DNA of 64,000 nucleotides from Undaria pinnatifida (lineage: Eukaryota > Sar > Phaeophyceae > Laminariales > Alariaceae): assembly GCA_012845835.1 (NCBI GenBank), contig JABAKD010000017.1:8021600-8085599 (forward strand), in the 5' to 3' direction. Shown piece by piece: positions 12,678-24,600 of this stretch; the stretch's first letter is position 1, and each line of letters begins with the position of its first letter. The notes beneath the pieces were generated by a model. It ran no database searches. It was not told the origin of the DNA and saw only the letters and a list, made by a program, of their open reading frames with translations. Made by a program: the position numbers and the translations under genes.

Positions 12678-15600
12678 TCAAAACGATCCACAGCAGCGCA
12701 GCAGCTGCAATGATGAGAACAAGAAAAATCACAAGAACAAGAGAAAGACGCAAGAACAAGAACAAGAACAAGAGAAGATACAAGAAGACATGAAACACAC
12801 AAAACAACAACAACAACAACAACAACTAAACGAACACGAAAACGATAACCTCTCACCTGCGATGCAGCCGCCCACTTATAAGCGGCAAAGAACAGTATCC
12901 CCCCAAGGGCGAACACAGCAAGGGCGATGTACCAGTAGTCGAAGTCCCTCTCACCGTCGTCTTCCTCCTCCTCCTCGGGTATCGTCTCAAGCACCGCTTG
13001 CAGCACTAGGTAGTTAGAAGTGTCTAAGGAGACATCGTACAGCCATCAGAGTAGGGTGGGGTGGGGTGGGGGTCGGCTTCGGGTCCGGTGGGTTGGGTTA
13101 GCTAAGGGCGGGGTGTTCTATGGGAGCACCATCACCCCATGCAAGTCCGAAAACAATATTGGTGCAACTTGAACACGGTATATTAACCCGTCCATAATTG
13201 CGAAACACATTTCTATAGCCTACAAGGTTCTGCATTCCCACTGCTCGTCCATTTGCGTGGTGTGAATGTGGGAGCCCCCCTCCCTCCCTACACACACACC
13301 CAGAATCCTCTTTCATCCCCCCCCCCAATATCATTCTCCCCCAGGGGAACAAATCCCATGGGAACACAATAATCCCATGGAAGTTACATCGGGGTCCCAA
13401 TATCTTACCTTCCGGGTCAGAATCCTCGTCACCCCACTCCCCATCAGTGATCCCGATCATGTAAATACCGAGCTCTTCGTTTTCGTCCTTCACCATCGCA
13501 TAGGGCCGTTCTCGCGTCTCGGTGTTGTCCGCGGCCGCCACAAAGTACTTGACAACCTCCAGCTCCTCCGTGCCGACCATCGCCGCGACCATGTCTCCCG
13601 TGCCGAACTGAACACGTCAAAATATGTTGGCATCAGGGTTACAAAAGGTTGAAAAAAACTTACGGTTAGGGCCGTTTTTTTTGTCAGCCTTTTCGAAACG
13701 CAAAGTACTTAACAACCCCCAGCTCATCCGGGTCGGCCATCACCGCGACTATGTCCCCCATATCAGGCTGAACAAACCCCTCCCATTATGAAAAAACTCA
13801 CCCACATCGTATATTACAAGTACCAACAACGAGGCTTGCAAAGATAGAGTATTGACCCGAAAATTCGTCGAACTCACGGCTGACATCCTTGAAATAATTT
13901 TATAAAATAAATTTTTCATTATAGTTACGAAAAAAAGGGGGAAAAAATCAAGATGAATGCCGTTGAAAGAAAAAGCACTAAAAAGGTCGGAGCCGTTTAA
14001 AAAAACACAAAGGTAATGCCAAGGCCATTTAACTACTGCGAAAATGACCCAATACTAAATATATTAAATAATTGGTGGTGAGACAGCTCGACCTGGGCAA
14101 CAAGATAAGAAGCAGTCATAAAAGAAACAGCAGCGGTCAACGCCTACCCAAGGCGTGAAAAAAAGGTACACGTTGCACCGACAACAAGAAACTCTACTAG
14201 GTACCTAACAAGCGCAGCTGGTGAGGGCACCCAAAAAAGGAAAAATATGTTTTACTCTGAAAGCTAAATATACCTTCCTGAACAGAGGAATAACAACAGC
14301 AACCATAATAATGTTACTATGACTTCACCTCCCAGTACGGGGAAGAGAGGTTGAACAGGTTCCCGAAGGCGATGCCTGACACAATCGGCGTGAGTCCATC
14401 ATCTGCCAGCACAATGCCCCCATCGCCAAACACCGTGGCGTTACCCTCGCTTTGCCAAACCCAATTAATTTCGCCGTCAAGAGGGGACAAGCTCACGATG
14501 AAGAACTCGTCCGTGTCCGTAGCTGGTGCATTGTTGGGAGAAGGAGGCGGACGAAGGAGGAGGGGACGGGGGGGGTAGGGGGTGTACTCATTTCATGCAT
14601 AGTCGCAGACCCTCGCATCCCTGCAATGCCGGGACGGAGCACGTCGGGTTTTCATCGACCACGCAGACATCGCGTGCACCAAGCGCGAAGCGTCGTGAGG
14701 CGTGCAGCGAGTCGCATGAAGGGTGAGCTATATCCTACTAAGGACCACTTGTGAGGCGAATTTCCGCACGTTGTGCGTACTTTCTTGCATATCGGATGAC
14801 TGCTTCGAATGAATGTATTCGTATTCTGGTGTGGCCATTTCCAGAGACGGCAATGGAGATACTATGTAACTGCCTTGTGGGCGCCTTGCCATGAGCCTTA
14901 CGCACACTGAGTGACATCATCCCCCTTGCCGGAGTTGAGGTTCTCCACTCCGCACAAAATGAAATAATAACTCGGCACCCTCGGCTCCCGCGAAAACATA
15001 AAAACGAAAATAAAAAAACGGTACCCTGGTGGTCTACCTCACGTAGTGGGAGGGGTGTTTTACTGCACAGACGCCAACCGACCCCAACCCCAGCAGGGCG
15101 TGTGAGGGGGAGGGACCAACACCAAGAAAACTCACTGTTCCCGTCGAAGCCAGGAATGATGCCCTGAGTGTTGCCAGATATGTACAGCTGAGTGGTCCCG
15201 TTCGTGGTAAGAACGGCACCGTGCAACTCGGATGCATCCGACTGCCGCAGCAACAAAGAGGAAGAGGGAGGGGAAGAGCGCGAGTAAGGACAAGAGCAAC
15301 AAAGACAACAAGAGTAAAACAACACCGTAATTCACAAAAAATAACGACAACAGCAAGAGCAAGAGCATCACGCATCACGAAAATCACATTTGCAGTCACG
15401 TTCCAGTTCTTACTCCCTGCCACGTGCCCCCCCACCTCCCCCACTTGATGTCCGCTCTGCCCCCCCGCCCCCCATCCACCCCCCTTGGTGTCCCCTCCGA
15501 TTTCTCACAATGAAGCCTAACTCGGTGCTCGCACACCAGATATTACCGCCCCCCCTCTCCCATTAGCTCTTGATTCCCCCCACCTACCCCACCCCCCCTT

Positions 15601-18600
15601 GATTCCTGAACCCCCCCACTCTCCCATCCCGTGCCACTCCTCGAAGGGATGCGTGGTCAAAGGCCAAAGGAATACGGCAAGCAGCAGAAAAGCACGCCCC
15701 CTCCCATCCTCCGACCTCTCACCATAAAACCCAACTCTGTGGTCATGCTCCACTCCTCCTCCCCAGTGTCCCCGTCCAGGCAGTATACGAACATCGCCTG
15801 GAATTCCTCCTTTTCATCATCGTCTGCAACACCATAGATAACGTAGCGAAAACAAAACATAGGAAACCCAAGTAAAACACCATGTTATTAGTACGCCAAC
15901 ACCGTAGACAACGCCATATCGAAAACATAGGAAGCCCAGAAAAAAACACCATGTTATTAGTAAAGAAAACCAAACGTAGGAAACCCCCAAAAAAAACGTG
16001 TTATTAGTACAGAACGCCAAAGACGACACGATAGTGATAAAAGAGAAAACGCTCACGAAATCCACGGGAAAACACTGTGTTATTAGTATGCAACACCTTA
16101 GACAACCCCACAGCGAAACAAAAACAGAGGAAACCTTAGGAAACACACCGTGTCATAATTGTTCAATTGTCCGTATAATGGTGGTACCGACGACACAAAC
16201 AGCGCTATCGTCGCCGACCACAGCGGCTGGACAACCATGTATTGTCGGCGACTTGATTTCAGCCAACTCGCAGCCCGATCAACTATTTGAATACCAAGCA
16301 AGTGACAACCTAGGGTCTCTGTCGCGGAACTAACGAATTTATCGGTCAGAAGCGACGGCCATAAAACGGTGTAACGGTGTAGTTTTCGCCATTTTACGGT
16401 GAAATACAAATCAGCGAGAACATCCGAGCTGTTGCAAGTGGTACCGACGATATAAAAGCGCCATCGTCGCCGATGACAACGGCTAGCCAACTAATAACTT
16501 GTCGTCGACTAAATAGCCAGTCTAACAGTTATTTCCCCACCCGATACTTCGAACTATGTCTTGAGCTAGGGTTGAAGTCGCGGAATTACCAAACGTGTCT
16601 GTCAGACGCCAAAATAAATACACGGTATGCCGGTGTTTTTTATGCCATTTGGCGGTATAATATCACTCACCCAGAATGTCGGAGCTGTCGGTGGTGGTAC
16701 CGACGACATAAACATCGCCATCTGGGCCCACCAAAACAGCGGAAGGCTCATCGTACGCGATCGTTCCCATCTGAGTACTCCATAAAAAGTCATCGCTGAG
16801 TTCAGCATCCATCTTTACCACCCAGACGTCGTAGCCAATCGCACCTGCCAGGAGGCGGCATCGGGACACGGGGTGGGGAGGGGATAAGAAACATATTATC
16901 CTAGAATGAAACAGGAGAGCAATAATGTATGCATCGTAGCCCACCGGTGTTGGGGAGGGGAGATAAGCATCGCCCCCGGGCATCGTAGGATACTTGTAGC
17001 ACTGGCCAAGCTTTTAGAGCTGCTACATAATTAGGAGGGAAAGCGCGTTTCTAACTATGACGGCCCCAAAAATAGGAGCTCCATTCGAGGCCCCTGAAGC
17101 GTCCGCCGAGTAACTAACGCACTAAACTTGGCAGCAATTAAGAAAACATGAAACGCCTCCCTGCGCGAAGTCCTCGCGACAGCGACGCGTAGCTATACCG
17201 GGTTCAAACTACAGTAGTTGCACTCGATGAGTACAGCACCGTAAGCTGTAACAAAATAATTAAAAACACGCCATCTGTGAACTCGATAAATGTAGGGACG
17301 GTACTCATCTTTGCAGGCTGCGTGATACACGGCCCCTCGTTTTTACAGACGCATTATCATTTGAAAATGAATCCTATGGACTTTGCCAGGGTGAAGATCA
17401 ACAAAATGTTATCCTACAGAAATTTATCAACAATAATAATAATAGCTGCTATACCTCGAAGCACATACTTTATGCCACACAGCCGAGGATGCTTTCAGGA
17501 GGCGGAAAAGGGGGTACGACCTTCGAGATGTTGCTTGTGATACGCAATTCAACTGTATGTACGATAACGAGGTATTACCTAGCCAAGGTTGAGCCTAGTC
17601 GAATTGAGGTTGTACGATGACTAGTAGGACACTTTTATTAATAGGAGCAAAAGGGTTAAATTTTGCCACGCGTTACTAAAAAATAAAAGTATTTGTACAA
17701 AAACAGTAGCCTGCTTAATTCATTAATTCTTCATTCAACCTGAGACCGTGAAACTTGAGACCGTGAAAACGTCGAAAATAACGATGAGACTAGGTGTTAA
17801 ATAATGATTACACCATCCGCGACACGAAGCAATCCGAGTTGCAGCGGTAGGACATGAACTGCACGCAAACTCAGGCAGCCGCAAGACACGCTTGCATCAT
17901 GGCGCTAAACACGCGTGAAGCATGGCGATAATCGCATCTTGCTAAATTCCATCAAAATCGACGAGGAAAAAGCTGAAACGTGGGAACGCTGAACCCTGTG
18001 CGCGACAAAAGTTACCGCCATGTAGCGGGGGGGGGAGAGGGGGAGACACCTGTGACAACACAGTGTCTTCAAGGTCGCTGGGGGTAAAACATCTTACGGG
18101 TTAAGCTGGAGAAAAAAGGCGATGATTTAGACACTTAATCAGATCGCGCTCCTCGCTCTACGCCGGTACACCTGGTTCCCAAGACGGTCAACAAACGTAG
18201 AATGACAACCTGTTGGACAAGTTGCACACCTCGGAGTGATCATGATCGAGACCATCTAGATCGTTTTTGGCAGATATGGATTTTTTTGTGCATAAGATCG
18301 AGATCGTGGAGATCCCACGTGGCGACGAAACGCAAACAAAAAAAAAAAAAGCGTCGACGGAAAGCTAAGGAGCGCTCAGAGCTCAGGGCGTGGAACATTG
18401 CACTTGTGTCTACCGTAAACGGACGGTATATCAATTTGCAGGGATAGCAGAATGATGGATGTCACAAGAGACTCACTGTTGTTATTACTTACTTTCGTCG
18501 TTATCTGCTCCAGCGTTCTCGCTGAAGTAGTCTCCCCACGTCCACCCGGCCACGACGTACTGGGCTTCCCCATCATCGTTCGCCGTAATCGCGACCGCCG

Positions 18601-21600
18601 TCGCTGTCTGCTCGGCGCGAAATAAGATGAAAATAATAGGAACGACGGGATAATAATACGACGGGCAAGGTACGAATAAGAAAGGTATTGCACGAATAAC
18701 GAGGTAAGAAAATATGAAGAAAGGACAAAAAGAGCACAATTATAAACGATGTAAGACTACGACTGGCGACATGAGCGTCAAGCATACCAGGGGTATAACA
18801 TCAGCCGTCGACGCTTCGTCAACTGAGGTTTTAGTTTCGGGTCGCCCGCAATTAATGATCGTCTTACGTTTCTTTTTTGTTCGTATCTTGCCATGTTTTT
18901 TTAGTATCACCTTGTCTTTCTCAACGTATAACACAAGAATAAGAGGTAAGGCACTGCTAAGAAAGACAAGATGGTGCCTTTCCTTTTCTGATCGTATCTT
19001 GCCATGTTTTCCGTAGTTATCATCTTGTCTTTCTTAGAAAATGCCTTACACCTAAAGACAAGATGATGCAAAAAAAACATGGCAAGATATGAACAAAAAA
19101 AGAAAGGTAAGACGATCATCAATCGCGGGCGATCCGAAGCTAAACCCTCAGTTGATCTAGGGCTGATGTTACACCTTTTCCACAATTAAAAACACAGAAT
19201 AAAATAACAAGACACGATCAGAGCAACATACAAGTAGCGAAACCAAAAGACAACGAATAAAATACACGCCTTCGAACACATCCTCCGTAGCCGCGATCGC
19301 CATCGCCTGCTGCTCGTCCCGAAATAGGACAGGGTTAAGAAAAGGGTAGCTACCAAAAAAAGGTATATCGGTTTTTACTTGTGCCAAAAAAAGGTACAAT
19401 CGGTGAGTACAAAGCACAAGACACAGCAACAATAGTAGTATTGGCGCGTCTCCCCGGAGCCCCAGGATACCCACGCCTACAAAGAAACAGAAGGAGTTAT
19501 ATATTGGTGCCAGAAAGTAAACTTCTAGCCGTCAGCATTAAACCTTAAACGAGGGAAACTCGCCTGGTCTCTGGTCTCTCAATTCGGTTGGGCGCGTACA
19601 CAGCTTGTATCTGTTTTTGGCTTTCAAGTGAGCAGGTATATCTCGTTCTAGCCTTTATCCCACCGCAAAAACGGCATAAATGTTGGTGCCGGTAATTAGT
19701 TTTGGCCTCCAACGTCAAATCTGTACCGTGGGTAACTCGCCTGGTCCTCAAATTCGGTGCCGTTTACGTAGGCCTCCACTGTCTCGAGGCTCGCTCGTTC
19801 CAAGGTGGCGATGAACCAGTCCACGGCTCCGGCTGCAGTCCATAAAAAATCGAAGGAAAAAACAAAATAGACGCGGGCGATCCGGAAATCTTAATGACGA
19901 TCAGTTGGCTCTTTGTCGGCGGCTCATACAAAATCGCCGGGAAAAAAAACCGAAAAGGCGAGCGATCAGGAAATCGAAATTACAGGATTGTACTTGACTT
20001 TTCGAGGGTTGGGTTGGGTTGGGTTGGGTTGGGTTGGGTTGGGTTGGGTTGGGTTGGGTTGGGTTGGGTTGGGTTGGGTTGGGTTGGGTGTGGTGGGGTG
20101 TGGTATGGTGTGGTGCGGTGTGGTGCGGTGTGGTGTGGTGTGGTGTGGTGTGGTGTGGTGTGGTGTGGTGTGGTGTGGTGTAGTGTGGTGTGGTGTGGTG
20201 TGGGGTGGGGTGGGGTGGGGTGGGGTGGGGTGGGGTGGGGTGGGGTGGGGTGGGGTGGGGTGGGGTGGGGTGGGGTGGGGTGGGGTGGGGTGGGGTGGGG
20301 TGGGGTGGGGTGGGGTGGGGTGGGGTAGGGTGGGGTGGGGTGGGGTGGGGTGGGGTGGGGTGGGGTGGGGTGGGGTGGGGTGGGGTGGGGTGGGGTGGGG
20401 TGGGGTGGGGTGGGGTGGGGTGCGGCCGGGTGAGGTGGGATGGGGTCTACAGGATGGGGTGGGTTAACGCGAGGGGCCAAAGGGGTACTCACTTGCGTTG
20501 ACCTGGATATCAGGGAAGAGGTGGTCAACCTCGGAAGAGGTAGATCCGACGATGACGATATCGGTCGTATCGGCATCGGTTGCGGGAGCAGCGATCGCGG
20601 TTAAAATATCGTCGCCGTCACTCCCAAGCTGCACAGAGATATCTTCGTCCAAGCTGGCATCGAGCGCCTGAACGACCAGGTCAGAGCCACCGGCTTGAGA
20701 GGTAGAGTGTGTCGTGGGAGGAAAGGGGGAGAGATTAGCACATTGGTGGTGTGAGGAAGAAGGTAAGCGCAAGATGGGTGAGGATGGGAGGGTGGGTGGG
20801 TGCGTCATCTCTATCGCCAACCCTACGAGCGCTGCTTGCGACTTGATACTTGAAACCGTTGATACGTTTTGAAAGAACGCATTTCTCACTGGTTTCGTAT
20901 TATTTATCGTTTGGCAGTTTGCTGGTTTGGTCGCTGTATCTGAGTCCCACAAGCACAGCAGCCATATGAAATAAAGCAACAGAAAATACAAAAGGCCTAC
21001 ACAAGACATGGTTGCATATCGCAAATATCGTATCGAAAGTCGACACATCTGAATAGTCAAGTTTAAATGTCGATATTTCCATATATCGAACAATCGATAT
21101 ATCGTATCGAACGCACGTTGCCCTCCATCCCCTAGCATATCCTGGCGCGAACGAAAAAGAAACATAAAAATAAGCCGTGTCTTTATTATTCATGATATTC
21201 TGTTGAAAAAAAAATCAATCCCATCTGTTGTCCTCGCCCTCGTACTTATCCGCCCCTTCCCCTTTCGCAAGTCAGATCCGGGGCAACACAGAGCGGGCGC
21301 TCCTCGCCCGCCTCCCTCCGCAAGTGCGCGAGGCGAAGGGGGTTTGAGAAGCGCTGACCACCATTTCGACAAAGTGGTTGACGCACACTGTGTGCGAGAC
21401 GAAGGGGGTTTTACACCCTACAATGTTTGGTTACGTTTCATTGGGCGAAGGTTAGGGCTAGGGTATATACAATTGAAAGAGTACGAAGGTTAGGGCTAGG
21501 GTATACAATTTAAAGAGTACGAGTATGTCAACCAGGGTTAGGGTTAGGATATACCTTAAAGAGTGTGTCAACCATTTTGTCGAAGAAGCGGTAAGGCACC

Positions 21601-24600
21601 CTCCCCCTCCCCACTGCAGGTATGTGCGATTATTTTATCGCGGGAAGAGTTGAGCACTCTCTTCGCTCGTTCACCCTCTCGTCGAAAATTGCATGACGCA
21701 TAAGCACGCTACGACATTATTATAGGGCACAATCTGATAGTCATTTGTTTTTCACAACATTTTCATATTAAAAAAACAAGGAACAAACCTTCTTGAAGTG
21801 GGTTCAAACTAAAGAAATTGACAGCAGCAGTTGTGAGGCAAAAGCACTCGTATCATGTGCCGAGTTCAATTCAGGCAACTTTCGTACAAGTACCACTTAC
21901 CGGTATTCGACACTTACGGCTGAGAACTGTCACTGCTGCGCGATACGAATGAAACGAACTCTAACCTCTGATTTAAATCCAATCAACCAACCTTGAACGA
22001 AATTCATACCTGGTACATAGGATCTACTAATAGAAGATTAAGATTGTGATATTTCCGATATTGCAGATTACAAATGGACACCGGTTTTGGGAAACCCCGT
22101 AAGCGTGTACAATTCTCGGTTTTCAAATAAATGCGGAACGGTTTATTTTTATTTCGTTGGAGTTACAACTCAGGGCACACATCCACACTAAAACGGACCT
22201 GCAGCTATGTACAACGTGAGCATGAACGTGGCAGCGTGAAAGTAGGGCTGTCAAGGTAACGAACAGAACCAAACACGCCTTTGGGAGTACACAAAAAGTC
22301 ACAAATCAAGGAAAACTCAAAAAGTCTCTCGTGGTTTCCAATGTTTTGGAGGCGTTCATATCCGCCAGACCAAAACCGGTTTAACGGTTTTTCGCCTTTG
22401 AGGATAACGCCTCCAATCCGGTTTTCGGCTTTTCGAAAATGTTATCCGGTGCACATCTCTAGTGCAGATACACACAAAGCCGGTGGGGGGAAGGAGTACT
22501 TACCGTTGGTGCCCGCCAGGTCTGACTCTGTGGTAATCGCCACGTAAAGAATATCATCGAACGAGGCGGCCGACATAGCGCTGTAGTCGGAAAATCCGCC
22601 GTCGGAGATGACGATAAAACAAACAAAAACGAACAAACAAGCAAACCAACAGAAGAAGAACGACAAAAGGACCGAGAGAAGGAAAAACGCATCAGTGAAA
22701 GGAACAAAGAAAGGACGTAAGGACGTGAGGAAGGGTTAGTGGATGGGCATTATCTCCGCCTAGACAGATGTTCGCGAACGCCTCCAACGGGCGGTGGTGA
22801 CCCTACCCCAGCCAGAAGAAAGCTTGGTCAAGCATTGAGGGTGAATAAATATCCCGCAAATATGTAACTGGGCTCATTAGGCCCGACCCGCGAAGAGTGA
22901 CCCGACCCGCTAAAGGCCATTAGCCAAGAGGCTTTTCGGGTCAATATTTCACAAGCGCCGTGCTGCTCCCGGCTCAAGTCTCCAAACGACGCAATGCTAG
23001 CCCCGGGTTCCGGCTGCTGTAAGATCAGGGGTGCAGCAGAGGTCCTTCTATAGCGCCGGTTGCCCACTATACTATAAGGTCTGTGGAATCGTTCGGCGGC
23101 ACAACCTGACTTTCCTCTACAGTGCCCGTTGCCCGCTATAGTTCATGGGTAATCGGTTCGCACAGATGGGGACGACCAGCAGTAGCAACATGCCGAGTAG
23201 TGCCGGTTTCCGCACAGTGACGGTATTTTCGGCTGGCACATACCGGCACTACCAGATATAGAGGGACCACTACTGCTGTGTATCATAGGATTATGGATGT
23301 GCAGCTGGGCGTACAACACGTGGTGAAATGTTGCGCTGGAGAACGTTTTCGTCGTACATCCCGTTTTTTCACCATGTGCCGAAGGCATGGTGCAGCCACA
23401 CCATCCTTTTCCTGTGCCGCACCTACTTTCTGCTTCATTCGCCGCGGGGGAAAAAAAGTGCGGGTCCTAATTCGTCGTAGGGGCAAAAAAATTAAGTCGG
23501 TCTGTTTCGCCGCAGGCGATAATTTTTTTCGGCCTATTGAGCCGCAGGAGAAAAGGTGGCGTCTGCTTAGGGCGAACAAAACAAAGCTTTTATTGTGTTG
23601 TTTTCGTCTTAGATGCTTTATTTGGGGCTGGTTTCCTCTATTTACATAGAGTGCTTTACTTCCTTTGATAATTCGATTGAAACTGCTGCTGTCGTGTTCC
23701 TCTGCCTGAGGACGAGAGGCGACTTTACCGGTCTTTGAGCCACAAATCGTACCCGATAAAGTACCAAATATATTCCACTTTACAGAGGTTTTTAAGCTGT
23801 CTTTTTAATGTGTCTATTTTAGTAAAATGGCGAGAGGGCGTCGGACTCAACCTAACCCTAACCCTAACCCTAACCCCAACACAGGCAAAGGCTCCGACGC
23901 GAGCGCGGCTTCGCCGCGCGATTAAAACTGGGAAAAAAAAATGCGGACCACCTCAAAAATCGAAATATATTTTGTGCCTTATCTGGTACCAGGTATGATT
24001 TGTGGGTTGAGAACATCGGAAAGGCTACGTACGTACTGAGGACGCCGCCGGCCTCAAACAGCTGGAAAAGGGAGAGGGAATTCCCAGTTACGGTGGGAAC
24101 TGGTGCAAGATATGAGTAATCGCCTGCCAACCCCAGGATCGTAGCGTATCGCGAATGGCGGAAACCCTCGAGGAAGAGGCTTGGATCAAGCAATGTGTTT
24201 CGACTTCAGGGCGACGCTTGGCCCGAGCGGTTAGTTTCAGGTCCGGGGCGACGCCCGAGTGCATAATCAGAAATCGTCCGCGAACTGGAATGGGATGTAA
24301 AGCTGCTCTTCTTCTATAACAATGCTTCACGCAGGTTTCGTAGTGGCCACGAGGACCTGTTCAATAGGCAAACCAGGCCGGGGTCACTGCTGTGGCCCCT
24401 GTTCAAGCACCTCACAATATGTCTGATGCTTGTTGGTCATTTTGTTCTTGTTCTCTTTGCAAAATGCGTAACAATATAAGGCAGCCGGCACCACGTCTAC
24501 ATAGGATAAAACAAGCGTGTTAAACAAAACATTTTGATAATACTGTTGTATGTAAAAAAAAACGAACTCCGGCGGCCGCCCGGGGGGCCTGCAGCGGACC

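Noticed and set aside
19913-20576. Long open frames of Gly-Trp-Val-Gly-Leu and Pro-Thr-Pro-Pro-His repeats
   Set aside because: They are translations of the pentanucleotide array and lie within an intron.
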